Shown in pieces: positions 38,323-49,414 of a DNA stretch of 64,000 nt. The position numbers and the translations under genes were made by a program. The notes beneath the pieces were generated by a model. That model was not told the DNA's origin and searched no databases. It was given only the letters and a program-made list of their open reading frames with translations. Numbering within the stretch: position 1 is the stretch's first letter; every line of letters begins with the position of its first letter. The DNA comes from Lactobacillus sp. ESL0684 (lineage in GTDB: Bacteria; Bacillota; Bacilli; Lactobacillales; Lactobacillaceae). Location of the stretch: positions 1,717,001-1,781,000 of the forward strand of contig NZ_CP113941.1 of assembly GCF_029392675.1 (NCBI RefSeq). Reading direction: 5' to 3'.

Positions 38323-39336
38323 ATGAAATTAACTATCCCAGATAATTATCAGCCAACTCTAACCATTCGCGATACTGAGGCAGCCATCGTCTTTATTCGT
38401 GAACGTTTCCAAGAAATCTTGGCGCAAAAATTAAATTTACAACGAATGTCTGCACCAATGTTTGTCGAGCAAAGTACTGGACTAAACGATAACCTCAACG
38501 GTGTCGAACGTCCTGTTGCATTCGACGCAAAAGATTTACCACAAGACGACTCTATCGAAATTGTGCATTCATTAGCTAAATGGAAGCGTACTGCACTTAA
38601 AAAGTATGGTTTTGGTATGCATGAAGGACTCTATACTAACATGAACGCCATTCGCCGCGATGAAGAAGTCGATAATTTCCATTCAATTTATGTCGACCAG
38701 TGGGATTGGGAAAAGGTGATCGATAAATCAGAACGCACACTTGAAACGCTGAAGGCTGCCGTTAATCAAATTTTCGCAGCAATCAAACAAATTGAAACAG
38801 AATGTGCGCAGCGCTATCCAGCTTCAACTTATCATTTGCCAGATAAAGTGTGTTTCGTCACTACCCAAGAGCTAGAGGATCGCTGGCCTGAACTTAGTCC
38901 TGAAGAACGCGAAAATAAAATTGCTCAAAAAGACGGTGCTGCCTTTATTATGCAAATCGGTGGTGATTTAAACCGCAGCGGTCAACCACATGACGGTCGA
39001 GCTCCTGACTACGATGATTGGCAATTAAACGGCGATTTAACTTTTTGGTATGAACCCCTTAAACAAAAAATTGAAATTTCATCAATGGGCATCAGGGTCA
39101 GTCCTGAGAGTCTACACGAACAACTGCAACAAAGAGGTTGTCTTGAACGTGAAGAACTGCCATATCACCAAATGCTACTTAAGGGTGAACTACCATATAC
39201 CATCGGCGGCGGAATTGGACAATCACGTCTCTGCATGTTGCTACTAGCTAAAGCACATATTGGTGAAGTCCAAGCTAGCGTTTGGCCTAAAGAAATGGTC
39301 AAAGACTGCCTCGACCACAATATTCAAATCCTCTAA
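38323..39336 (+). CDS. asnA: Aspartate--ammonia ligase
   Basis: 337 residues, near the usual 330-340. The class II synthetase-like fold is visible through [37 protein letters not shown] and [14 protein letters not shown]. It makes asparagine from aspartate, ammonia and ATP. A GGAGGG site precedes the ATG and an Asn-type T-box precedes the gene, so it is induced when charged tRNA-Asn is short. Confidence 0.97.
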   Translation: MKLTIPDNYQPTLTIRDTEAAIVFIRERFQEILAQKLNLQRMSAPMFVEQSTGLNDNLNGVERPVAFDAKDLPQDDSIEIVHSLAKWKRTALKKYGFGMHEGLYTNMNAIRRDEEVDNFHSIYVDQWDWEKVIDKSERTLETLKAAVNQIFAAIKQIETECAQRYPASTYHLPDKVCFVTTQELEDRWPELSPEERENKIAQKDGAAFIMQIGGDLNRSGQPHDGRAPDYDDWQLNGDLTFWYEPLKQKIEISSMGIRVSPESLHEQLQQRGCLEREELPYHQMLLKGELPYTIGGGIGQSRLCMLLLAKAHIGEVQASVWPKEMVKDCLDHNIQIL

Positions 39337-39337
39337 T

Positions 39338-39381
39338 TAGAAAAGTCACACTACTAAATTGGTGTGACTTTTCTAATTAGC
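39338..39381 (+). terminator. Terminator of asnA
   Basis: TTAGAAAAGTCACAC / GTGTGACTTTTCTAA, a 15-base stem right after the stop. Confidence 0.85.
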
Positions 39382-39455
39382 AATTTTTCCACTATCCCAC
39401 TAAAACTTGTAGTAAACTACACATAGTAATCTTAATTTGTGAAAGGAAGTAAACC

Positions 39456-40160
39456 ATGATTGATCCTAATCAAATAGCAGAACTTAAAGCAGATCTTGCT
39501 CAAGCTAAACACGTAACCTTTTTAACTGGTGCTGGTGTATCAACTCATTCCGGTATTCCTGACTACCGTTCAAAAAACGGTATCTATGATGGTGTAAGTG
39601 AAAGTCCTGAAACTATCTTAAGTGAAGATACGCTTTATCAGCGACCAGAATTTTTCTATAAATTTGTCATGGACAATATGTATTTTCCCCAAGCTCAGCC
39701 AAATACCATTCATCAAAAAATCGCAGCTATTTGTAATGAAAAAGGTGAACTGATTACCCAAAATGTTGATGGTCTTGATCGCAAAGCAGGTAATCTGCAT
39801 GTAACTGAATTTCACGGTAATTTATACCAAATATACTGCACTAAATGCCATCAAAGTGTACCCTATGAGGAATATGCCCAGAGTTTTAAGCATCAAAACT
39901 GCGGTGGTATTATTCGCCCAGGAATTGTCCTTTATGGTGAAGGTATCGACAGCGACAACTTAGCCAGATCAATCAACGCTATGCAATCTTCAGACTTGGT
40001 CATTGTTTCTGGAACTAGCTTTGTTGTCTACCCATTCGCACAATTGTTAGCTTATAAACAGGAAAATGCGAAAATATGGGCAATTAACAAAACACCAATT
40101 TCTGCAACCGAAATTAATTCCATAATTGGTGATGCTTTAGATGTTTTTAAACAAGTTTAG
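39456..40160 (+). CDS. Sir2-family NAD-dependent protein deacylase
   Basis: 234 residues. GAGVSTHSGIPDYRS, QNVDGLD and the catalytic His in EFHGNLY are all present. The zinc site reads CTKC then HQNC, so the third of four ligands is His rather than Cys. The sequence RPGIVLYGE follows (Gly where Asp is common). It removes acyl groups from lysines using NAD. First gene of a tight operon with ogt and terC; GAAAGGAAG precedes the ATG. Confidence 0.92.
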   Translation: MIDPNQIAELKADLAQAKHVTFLTGAGVSTHSGIPDYRSKNGIYDGVSESPETILSEDTLYQRPEFFYKFVMDNMYFPQAQPNTIHQKIAAICNEKGELITQNVDGLDRKAGNLHVTEFHGNLYQIYCTKCHQSVPYEEYAQSFKHQNCGGIIRPGIVLYGEGIDSDNLARSINAMQSSDLVIVSGTSFVVYPFAQLLAYKQENAKIWAINKTPISATEINSIIGDALDVFKQV

Positions 40161-40163
40161 CTT

Positions 40164-40655
40164 ATGCTATATTATGATAATGTAACAATTAACAATATTA
40201 CTTATCTGTTAGCTGCAGACAATATGGGGTTAGTTTATGTTGGGCAACTAGGAGCTCCTAAATTGTCAATCGACCATTTTTATCCAGATACGTTATTTAA
40301 ATGGAATTCTGCACTTCTTGCGCCATACGCCTCAGAACTAACCGAGTTTTTCTCAAAAAAGCGGACTAAATTTGATCTGCCCTTGAATCTTGAAGCAACT
40401 TGTACTCCTTGGCAGCAACAAGTTTTAGCTCAAGTCAGCCAGATTGACTATGGCCAAACGGTCAGCTATGGCGAAATTGCAAACATGCTTAATCGACCAC
40501 AAGCTGTACGGGCTGTTGCACATGCAATTGCCAATAATCCGATTTTATTTTTTATCCCTTGTCATCGCATCATTCGTGCCAATGGGAAATTTGGCCAGTA
40601 TCGTTTAGGCAACTCCGTTAAAAAGGAATTAATTAATTTAGAAAAGAGTTTTTAG
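40164..40655 (+). CDS. ogt: Methylated-DNA--protein-cysteine methyltransferase
   Basis: 163 residues. The active-site motif IPCHRII supplies the Cys that accepts the alkyl group from O6-alkylguanine, with VSYGEIA and GQYRLG around it. The N-terminal domain is the usual ribonuclease-like cap. It starts three bases after the sirtuin stop with no good ribosome site, implying translational coupling. Confidence 0.95.
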   Translation: MLYYDNVTINNITYLLAADNMGLVYVGQLGAPKLSIDHFYPDTLFKWNSALLAPYASELTEFFSKKRTKFDLPLNLEATCTPWQQQVLAQVSQIDYGQTVSYGEIANMLNRPQAVRAVAHAIANNPILFFIPCHRIIRANGKFGQYRLGNSVKKELINLEKSF

Positions 40656-41429
40656 ATGTCAATTATTAAAATGTATGCTCCATTTTTTAGTGCTAGCAAC
40701 TGGCTGCATGTGTTGACCAGTGGTAAAGATTGGCTAGTCATTTTGACCCTAATTTTAATGGAATGTTTGCTATCAGTAGATAATGCTGTTGTCTTGGCAG
40801 CACAAACTAAGCGCTTGCCAACTAAACGACAACAAGAAAAGTCATTGTTCTACGGGCTTTGGGGCGCATATATTTTTCGCTTTATTGTTATTGGCATCGG
40901 AACTTATCTAATCAACTTTTGGGAAATTAAATTAGCTGGCAGTATATATTTATTCTATCTAGCTGGCAAATTTTTCTATGATCGTAAACATCCGCAAAAA
41001 GCTACTGTCAGTGAAGATACTACTAATCCTAAACGAAACGTCAAACAAAATGGCAAACATATACTGTCACTATTTTGGCGGACTGTTATCTCAATTGAAG
41101 CCATGGATATTGTATTTTCAATTGATTCAGTATTAGCAGCATTGGCAGTTTCAAATAATCCAGTAATTGTCCTAATCGGCGGCATGATCGGCATCTTATG
41201 CATGCGAGGCGTGGCTGAAATTATCATCAAGTTAATGGATATTATTCCAGAACTGCAGCCAATGGCCTATGTTCTAATCGCTATCATTGCGCTGAAGCTG
41301 TTGCTGTCACTACCACCGCTGAACTACGAATTACCAAACACTACCTTTGCAATTATCGTTTTTAGTATTTTATTAATCACCATTATTTTCCACTTTTGGC
41401 GAGAAAAAAGACACTCACATCAATCCTAG
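40656..41429 (+). CDS. TerC-family membrane protein
   Basis: 257 residues with seven or eight membrane helices. The TerC motif ECLLSVDNAVVLAA and the mirrored EAMDIVFSIDSVLAAL carry the acidic residues thought to bind metal. Some Firmicutes TerC proteins export manganese to exoenzymes. It starts at the base after the ogt stop and its end overlaps the convergent DUF488 gene by 15 bases. Confidence 0.92.
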   Translation: MSIIKMYAPFFSASNWLHVLTSGKDWLVILTLILMECLLSVDNAVVLAAQTKRLPTKRQQEKSLFYGLWGAYIFRFIVIGIGTYLINFWEIKLAGSIYLFYLAGKFFYDRKHPQKATVSEDTTNPKRNVKQNGKHILSLFWRTVISIEAMDIVFSIDSVLAALAVSNNPVIVLIGGMIGILCMRGVAEIIIKLMDIIPELQPMAYVLIAIIALKLLLSLPPLNYELPNTTFAIIVFSILLITIIFHFWREKRHSHQS

Positions 41430-41783
41430 CTTTTGACTAACATAATCTTTAAGTACCACTGCTTGATTGTGTGTCCGATCTTTAGCACCATATAAAAATA
41501 ACACATTTTGCTTTTGTAACTGTTCTTTGACCAACTGCAGAAACTCTCCAATAGCAGGATTGCTGTCAAGTTCCGCAATGTATCTTTGCTTAAATTGAGG
41601 GAACTTGGCATCATCATGATTAAACCACTTTCGCAAATCATTGCTAGGACCTATTTCCTTAGACCAACAAGCTAAATTAGCCTTAACTTTGCTCATACCT
41701 CGCGGCCAAAGTCGATCAACCAGTATTCGATAACCTTGTGGTTGAACGTGATCGTAAATTCGCACTAACTTGATTTCCGTCAT
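41415..41783 (-). CDS. DUF488 family protein
   Basis: 122 residues. RILVDRLWPRGMSK and KEIGPSNDLRKWFNHD identify DUF488, a small cytoplasmic family; FLYGAKDRTHNQAVVLKDY ends it. An AAGGAGG site precedes the start. The function is not established. Confidence 0.9.
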   Translation of the reverse strand: MTEIKLVRIYDHVQPQGYRILVDRLWPRGMSKVKANLACWSKEIGPSNDLRKWFNHDDAKFPQFKQRYIAELDSNPAIGEFLQLVKEQLQKQNVLFLYGAKDRTHNQAVVLKDYVSQKLGLM

Positions 41784-41886
41784 AGCGTAATCCTCCTTGA
41801 ATAATCTATATTAATCATAGTTGCAATTGTGTCCAAAATACAACTAGAGTGAATTATATATGATGTGATAGGAACCTCAGAATACT

Positions 41887-41995
41887 GAATTAGAAGCGGC
41901 AATCAGAGAATATGTCGACTACTACAATAACAAGAATCAAAACAAAATTAAAAGGACTTACTCCGATAGAATATCGGAAGCTAGTCCTAAGCTAA
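41887..41995 (+). mobile_element. IS3-family transposase 3' remnant, frameshifted
   Basis: Translation gives LEAAIREYVDYYNNKNQNK and, one frame over, KLKGLTPIEYRKLVLS then TAA. This is the C-terminus of an IS3-family (IS150-like) integrase-type transposase, YYNN...KLKGLTPxEYR, broken by a frameshift at the A-run near 41945. Nothing of the rest of the element is found. It marks an old insertion at the edge of the accessory region. Confidence 0.8.
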
Positions 41996-42024
41996 ATTTT
42001 AATAATCTGTCTTAATTCATTTAT

Positions 42025-42084
42025 TCAATCTTCATTAACCTCATTAAGATAATGTTTAAAGCCTCTATAAGATACAGCCTCCAT
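42025..42084 (-). pseudogene. Truncated Phd/YefM-type antitoxin
   Basis: A 19-codon frame with a good GTGAGGG site encodes MEAVSYRGFKHYLNEVNED then TGA. The MEAV-Y--F---LNEVNED pattern is the N-terminus of Phd/YefM antitoxins, with an apparent internal deletion of a few residues and a loss of everything after. The IS3 remnant 30 bases away is the probable cause of truncation. Confidence 0.6.
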
Positions 42085-42120
42085 AATTTTTCCCTCACTT
42101 CTTTTGATGCTGTTTTTATT

Positions 42121-42396
42121 CTAAGTGTATGAAATAGTAAGTTGCTTACCCGCTGCTTCACCTAGCTTTTCCAATGTTTTAAGAGTTGGATTCATATTAC
42201 CATTTTCGATTCTAGCAATGGTTGACTTAGAAACCTTAGCCTTTTTAGCAAGAGTTTCTTGACTCATTTTTTGGCTTTGTCTAAGTTGAGTAACTAGTAC
42301 GCTAGCATCTAACTTCCTACATTCTTCTTTAAACCCATCCATAAAAGTAGGGTCTTTAGCAGCCATTCTCTGTATTAATTTATCAGTTTGATCCAT
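42121..42396 (-). CDS. HigA-like antitoxin (XRE helix-turn-helix)
   Basis: 91 residues from the ATG at 42396 (nine bases after AAAGGA; an upstream ATG is too close to it). SQETLAKKAKVSKSTIARIENGNMNPTLKTLEKLGEA is a clear XRE domain. The gene follows the toxin with a 14-base overlap, the toxin-first order of HigBA systems. It should bind HigB and repress the operon. Confidence 0.88.
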   Translation of the reverse strand: MDQTDKLIQRMAAKDPTFMDGFKEECRKLDASVLVTQLRQSQKMSQETLAKKAKVSKSTIARIENGNMNPTLKTLEKLGEAAGKQLTISYT

Positions 42397-42742
42397 TTCT
42401 ACCATTCCTTTTTAAATAATCATTTCTTCTATTTACACCTTTAAGAATCTCTCTTGGTGGCGTCTTTTGAGTTTTCTTTTTAAATCCATGTGTAATAACA
42501 TAGTGATTATCTGTAAAATGAAAATAAACAGCTCGAGTATTATTAGACGAATACTCTGAACGAATTTCATATAAATTATTTTCTAATTTCTTAACCCACT
42601 TCTGACGTTGAGCCTTCGTCAGTCCCCATTGCTCAACCTTATAAATAGTGGCCAATAGTTTCTGACTTTCTTTCCGTGATAAAGCATCAAGAAATTCTTC
42701 AAATTCTTCTTCATCAAAGTATTCAAACTCTAGCTTTTTCAT
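42383..42742 (-). CDS. HigB-like toxin (RelE superfamily)
   Basis: 119 residues from the ATG at 42742, preceded by CAGGAGAAAGT; the longer open frame is not used. The core LYEIRSEYSSNNTRAVYFHFTDNHYVITHGFKKKTQKTP is the Gp49/HigB-type RelE-fold signature. It probably cuts mRNA on the ribosome. The N-terminus EYFDEEEFEEFLD is unusually acidic. Appears intact with its antitoxin. Confidence 0.88.
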   Translation of the reverse strand: MKKLEFEYFDEEEFEEFLDALSRKESQKLLATIYKVEQWGLTKAQRQKWVKKLENNLYEIRSEYSSNNTRAVYFHFTDNHYVITHGFKKKTQKTPPREILKGVNRRNDYLKRNGRNGSN

Positions 42743-42952
42743 ACACTTTCTCCTGATTAATATGATAGCATATAAGCTTCCAAAATGATAGAAATTAACT
42801 AATAAATTACTTCCTAATGGTCTTATCTCGCTTAGCTTTAAAGCCCTTATTCTTCTTGTAAAGATAGAAACCAATACCACTAACACCTAGTTTCACAAAA
42901 CAAAAAGCATTACTTTCTCCAGTAATACTTTTTATAAATAATATTTACAAAC

Positions 42953-44131
42953 TTAATTAGCGTTATAGTAATCTACCCATTCGGCCCCATTACCATTAAC
43001 TTCTACAAAAATCAATCCTAAACTAGAAAAGTTACCATTCCAATAATAATGCAAGGCTAGTGTCCCAAAAGCATACTTATCTTTATGCCCTTCAATTCGT
43101 CTACTATATTCTGGATTATCTTTTAAAGAATTAAATAGAGAGGTGGCAACATGCTCAGGATCACGATCTTTAAAATTAAAATATACACTCGCATTGTCTA
43201 GACTAGTAGCATCATAGTAGTCCCAGTTATCAATGCCATACATAGAAGTTATCCCATTCTGTGCTAAATTTGGAACGTATTTACCAAAAGCATTGTAATC
43301 TTCTTGAGCAATTGTATCAGCAATATCAAAATCATCATTTGCATTGCTTATAACATTGTCTAACTCTGCATTAGACTTATATGGGGCATATCCCTTGCTT
43401 ACTCGGTAATCTTGAATCTTTTGCCACAAAGAATCACGAATTTGTTTAACTTGAGTGTCAGTAAAATAGACATAGCCGTTATCAATTAAGTAATCTATCT
43501 CCTTTTGGGTAGGTTCTCCATGATCACCAGCAACAGTATCATCAACGTTATTAGATGGCTTTGAACTAGGATTATTAGTCCCAGAAGTTTCACTAGTACC
43601 AGTATTGGTAGTAACTTGGTTACCTTCAGTTGCTGCCGAAGCTAAAATATACTTCCCTGTACCAATCTTATAATACTTCTTACCCTTAATCGTCTTAGTG
43701 CCTTGAGCCAGTTCTACCGCACCCTTGTTCAAGGTAATACCTGTTGATTTGCCTTTAGCGTCATATACTTTCGCCGGCGTATTCACCGTAACTGAAAAAG
43801 TTTTCGTACTAGTCTTTTTGGCTTTCTTAGTAACCTTCTTCGCATTGACTGCCTTGATGTAGCGTCCCTTGCTTAAATGGTAGTATTTCTTGCCGTGAAT
43901 CGTCTTTTTGCCGTAAGTAGTGTAAGTATGCCCTTTCTTCAAAAGCTTCTTACCTTTGCGCTTACCACGTTTATTAAAGACCTTGGCATTCTTCTTCAAC
44001 TTGATCTTATACGTCTTTTTTGCCGCTTGCACACTTTGCGGTGTAAAGACACTATCTTGTTGACCAATCGTTCCTACGCCAACACTTAACAGTGCCGCTG
44101 CCGCTAAACTAACTAATACTCGCTTTTTCAT
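42953..44131 (-). CDS. SLAP-domain secreted protein with CAP-like C-terminus
   Basis: 392 residues from the ATG at 44131 (GAGGTATATCT before it). Signal peptide to about residue 36 (VQA). Two tandem SLAP modules follow (about 38-100 and 110-167), each ending with the HGKKYYHLSKGRYI type motif that holds proteins to the S-layer or wall. A Ser/Thr/Asn-rich linker (about 172-200) leads to a C-terminal domain of about 180 residues with LWQKIQDYRVSKGYAPYKSN, which looks like a divergent CAP fold. Surface protein; binding target unknown. SLAP-domain proteins are typical of S-layer lactobacilli. Confidence 0.8.
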   Translation of the reverse strand: MKKRVLVSLAAAALLSVGVGTIGQQDSVFTPQSVQAAKKTYKIKLKKNAKVFNKRGKRKGKKLLKKGHTYTTYGKKTIHGKKYYHLSKGRYIKAVNAKKVTKKAKKTSTKTFSVTVNTPAKVYDAKGKSTGITLNKGAVELAQGTKTIKGKKYYKIGTGKYILASAATEGNQVTTNTGTSETSGTNNPSSKPSNNVDDTVAGDHGEPTQKEIDYLIDNGYVYFTDTQVKQIRDSLWQKIQDYRVSKGYAPYKSNAELDNVISNANDDFDIADTIAQEDYNAFGKYVPNLAQNGITSMYGIDNWDYYDATSLDNASVYFNFKDRDPEHVATSLFNSLKDNPEYSRRIEGHKDKYAFGTLALHYYWNGNFSSLGLIFVEVNGNGAEWVDYYNAN

Positions 44132-44145
44132 AGATATACCTCTAA

Positions 44146-44426
44146 TCACTCCTTGTAAACATCGTTACGATTAGCAACTTTTATAACCAAAACAATAAAT
44201 TCCTGATCATGAATTTCAGCTAAAACTCGATATTTACCTACTCTATATTTCCAATATGTTTGTAGATTACCTTCTAATGACTGCCCCACAATCGTGGATT
44301 ATCAGTACCAGTAAGATGCTTATCAATCCAAGTAATGCTTCGCTTTTATACTTGTTGATCCAACTTACTAAATTTTTTAAGTCCTGGTTTAGCAAATTAC
44401 CATTTAAATTTAGCAGTTACTTTTGT
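44146..44426 (-). pseudogene. RelE/ParE-family toxin pseudogene
   Basis: On the minus strand, KVTAKFK, then after a stop FAKPGLKKFSKLDQQV, then after another stop WIDKHLTGTDNPRLWG, then one frame over QSLEGNLQTYWKYRVGKYR and the tail EFIVLVIKVANRNDVYKE plus TGA. In order these match a complete RelE toxin, but two stops and one frameshift inactivate it. It begins just past the stop of the HicB-like gene. Confidence 0.8.
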
Positions 44427-44717
44427 TCAATTAGTAACTTGTTTTCTATAGTCCTTAATGTTAATTGAAGCCAATCTAATTATAGCATTAGGTACTTCAT
44501 CAGGTACTATAACTTCTTCAAGTGGCGTTGCTTTTGGATAATCAGTGGTTTCGGAGAGTATACATCCAATTAAATCACTCACCATATAAATGGCATTATC
44601 TATATCTTTTCCTTGTGTTGCCAAGCCATTCTCTCCTAAATCCGGAACAAAAACATTGTAGCCTTTTTCAGCTGGCCAAATAATTACAGGATAAGTTAAT
44701 AGATCTTTTTCTTGCAT
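44427..44717 (-). CDS. HicB-like antitoxin, partnerless
   Basis: 96 residues. YPVIIWPAEKGYNVFVPDLGENGLATQGKDIDNAI is the HicB-type ribonuclease-H-like fold; the end INIKDYRK fits HicB tails. No HicA lies beside it; instead a decayed RelE-type toxin follows directly. It could be an orphan kept for neutralising a toxin elsewhere, or a chance hybrid of two systems. Confidence 0.75.
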   Translation of the reverse strand: MQEKDLLTYPVIIWPAEKGYNVFVPDLGENGLATQGKDIDNAIYMVSDLIGCILSETTDYPKATPLEEVIVPDEVPNAIIRLASINIKDYRKQVTN

Positions 44718-44806
44718 AATTTTATCTTTCTTTTCGCTTTAGTCTCCCTACATCTGCAATTTATTTCATTTGTAATTATTATTAACACACATGCTAGTAT
44801 CAAACG

Positions 44807-45078
44807 TAATCAACCCCACTTGCGTGGGGAACACATTTTTTTCAACTTTTTCTTTACCAAAGACACAGGATCACCCCCACTTGCGTGGGGAACACAAATT
44901 TTGCTTATCAAGCCATCGTGAGAACATGGGATCACCCCCACTTGCGTGGGGAACACGCATCGTCATCTACCATTTTGCCGCCATCTTTAGGATCACCCCC
45001 ACATACGTGGGGAACACGCCAGTATTTCAACCGAAGCTCAGCCTGTATTGGGATCACCCCCACATACGTGGGGAACAC
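44807..45078 (-). CRISPR. Type I-E CRISPR array, 5 repeats, 4 spacers
   Basis: Five 28-base repeats start at 44807, 44868, 44929, 44990 and 45051, at a constant 61-base period with 33-base spacers. On the plus strand the consensus is GGATCACCCCCAC-TTGC-GTGGGGAACAC; crRNA orientation is the minus strand, starting GTGTTCCCCAC. The repeat at 44807 differs at its distal end (TAATCAA), as expected of the trailer-end repeat. The two cas2-proximal repeats have the loop ATAC in place of TTGC while the CCCCAC/GTGGGG stem is unchanged. cas2 ends only 29 bases from the first repeat. Confidence 0.97.
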
Positions 45079-45107
45079 AGTAAAAGATCCCAGTCATATC
45101 AACATTC

Positions 45108-47622
<2,515 letters not shown>

Positions 47623-47634
47623 ATGCGCTCCTTT

Positions 47635-48345
47635 CTAAAGAATACTAATAGGATCATGTTCTGTATCAGCCTGAAAAAGTGGATTAAGCAACTTAAGCTG
47701 CTTAATAGCAACTTTACGAAAACCATGCTGGCGATTTTCTTGACTAAAGGAAATCACCTGATCCTTGACCATTTCACAGCGATTATCCGCAACTTCCGGT
47801 AATAAGCTGGCATCAGCGATTAGTTCCACACGGATCTGAGCTTCTCGCCTATTCTTTTTCATGTACCACTCAGAAGCTTGCCAATCTAGCTTTTGCAATA
47901 CCGACACTGGATCTTCATTAGCAAAATTTTGCATTTTTAAGATACCAGCTGGAACATTAGCACGACGACCCAAAAATAGTTGGTAACGTGGATGCTTTAG
48001 CGCAAACTCTATTTTATCAATCGTTTCTTCATCACTACCAATTGCCACTATAAAGACGGCATCCTGAAGATAGTTACGATATGAAAGTTTCCTCGGCTTA
48101 CCTTTTTTCCATTCAACTGTTTGAAAATCACTCAGTATACTGCCTCTTTGATCAATTCGCACGGCAAATGCCAAATTATTTAATTGGATAACTTGTGGAT
48201 CTTCGCGACTTAAACCAAATGCAGCGGCAATCATGCCAATCACCGCGCTTTTGGAAGGATAATCTCCAGTTGTACGCCTCTCAAATGTAGCTTCATTACC
48301 ATATGACTGCAAAGGTGCAGTTAGTCTAATCGTTAGTGTCTTCAT
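47635..48345 (-). CDS. cas5e: Cas5e (CasD) Cascade subunit
   Basis: 236 residues. LTIRLTAPLQSYGNEATFERRTTGDYPSKSAVIGMIAAAFGL is the typical Cas5 N-terminus, with the GRRANVPAG thumb segment later. It binds the 5' handle of the crRNA. Overlaps the cas7 stop by 20 bases. Confidence 0.94.
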   Translation of the reverse strand: MKTLTIRLTAPLQSYGNEATFERRTTGDYPSKSAVIGMIAAAFGLSREDPQVIQLNNLAFAVRIDQRGSILSDFQTVEWKKGKPRKLSYRNYLQDAVFIVAIGSDEETIDKIEFALKHPRYQLFLGRRANVPAGILKMQNFANEDPVSVLQKLDWQASEWYMKKNRREAQIRVELIADASLLPEVADNRCEMVKDQVISFSQENRQHGFRKVAIKQLKLLNPLFQADTEHDPISIL

Positions 48346-49414
48346 CTTGCAGTGCCTTTGTCAAAGCCGTAGTAACTTGTTCAATCAAATCAGATAAATT
48401 ATTAGTCTGATTGGTAAGTTCAGTGGCTTTATTAGTTAAAACCACATTTAACACCGGTTGTTCTACCATTTGATTGGCTTCATTATATTCAGTTTCCAAA
48501 TTTTCGATCGATTTCTGAACATAACCACCCTTAGTCGTAACCGGCTGTTCAAAAGCAGAAACTAGGTTTACCGGGGTATCTGTCCGTATCGTTAACATCA
48601 CATAACTCGGTAACGTCTTGTTAGCAAAGGTATTCTGTTTACCAGTTGGCATAGAAAGTACGAATGCCTTAATAAAGTCGGCAATACTTGCCACTGCATC
48701 GTTGTCACCCAGGTTTTTAGCTAAATCTTTAACGTTAACATTGGCATAACGATACAACGTGGAAGAATTATATTCAATTGTTCCAAGCATTGCAGCACCA
48801 GCATTATCATCAGGTTGTAAATCATCAAGAGCTGTAAAATAGTCATATTCTGGCACAATTTCATGAGTTGAAATCGCATGAGCTACCTGCGCTGATGCAT
48901 CCACATTAAGTTCTGGATTATCTGCTACCATCCGCCCAAAAAGTGCCAAATCTAACGAATTATCTTCTTGCAAAATAGTCTTGATCTCTTTTTTATCATC
49001 TTTATCATCGAAAGTATCATGAGCAAGTGCATATTGAGCTAACTTTTCAATTTGACCAGGACTTACTAATAACAAGGCATTAGTTTTATTATCTTTTTTA
49101 TTAGCCTTAATTCCGGCTGCCTTCAATATTGTAGCAGACTTGTCCATAGCTTTTTTTTCATTTAATGAATTATCTAAATTCATAATTTTTTGAGCCAAAA
49201 ATTTAGCTATTTCTTTAGTTCTAGTGCCTGTTGCAATACTTTCTTCTCTAAAAAAGTCGCGCATAGCCTTTTTCCAGCTTTGAGAAGAGACTCGTGAACG
49301 TATTGCCCCTCCATACATAGCTGTTTTAGGAGCGCCAGTATCATCACGATTAAGATTAGATGAAGGTACAGTCTGTAATACATTTAGATCAAGATATAGA
49401 TTTTTGTTAGTCAT
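48326..49414 (-). CDS. cas7e: Cas7e (CasC) backbone subunit
   Basis: 362 residues. YLDLNVLQTVPSSNLNRDDTGAPKTAMYGG and RSRVSSQSWKKAMR are strong Cas7e features. Six copies coat the spacer in Cascade. Overlaps the cse2 stop by 8 bases. Slightly enriched in Lys/Asp in the middle (NKKDNKTN, DDKDDKKE). Confidence 0.95.
   Translation of the reverse strand: MTNKNLYLDLNVLQTVPSSNLNRDDTGAPKTAMYGGAIRSRVSSQSWKKAMRDFFREESIATGTRTKEIAKFLAQKIMNLDNSLNEKKAMDKSATILKAAGIKANKKDNKTNALLLVSPGQIEKLAQYALAHDTFDDKDDKKEIKTILQEDNSLDLALFGRMVADNPELNVDASAQVAHAISTHEIVPEYDYFTALDDLQPDDNAGAAMLGTIEYNSSTLYRYANVNVKDLAKNLGDNDAVASIADFIKAFVLSMPTGKQNTFANKTLPSYVMLTIRTDTPVNLVSAFEQPVTTKGGYVQKSIENLETEYNEANQMVEQPVLNVVLTNKATELTNQTNNLSDLIEQVTTALTKALQDEDTND

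Noticed and set aside
42807-42935. Minus-strand frame ending ITGES...GVSGIGFYLYKKNKG, like a worn LPxTG sorting signal after the SLAP gene
   Set aside because: Too short, Leu-Pro missing, no start with ribosome site; could be chance or very old debris.
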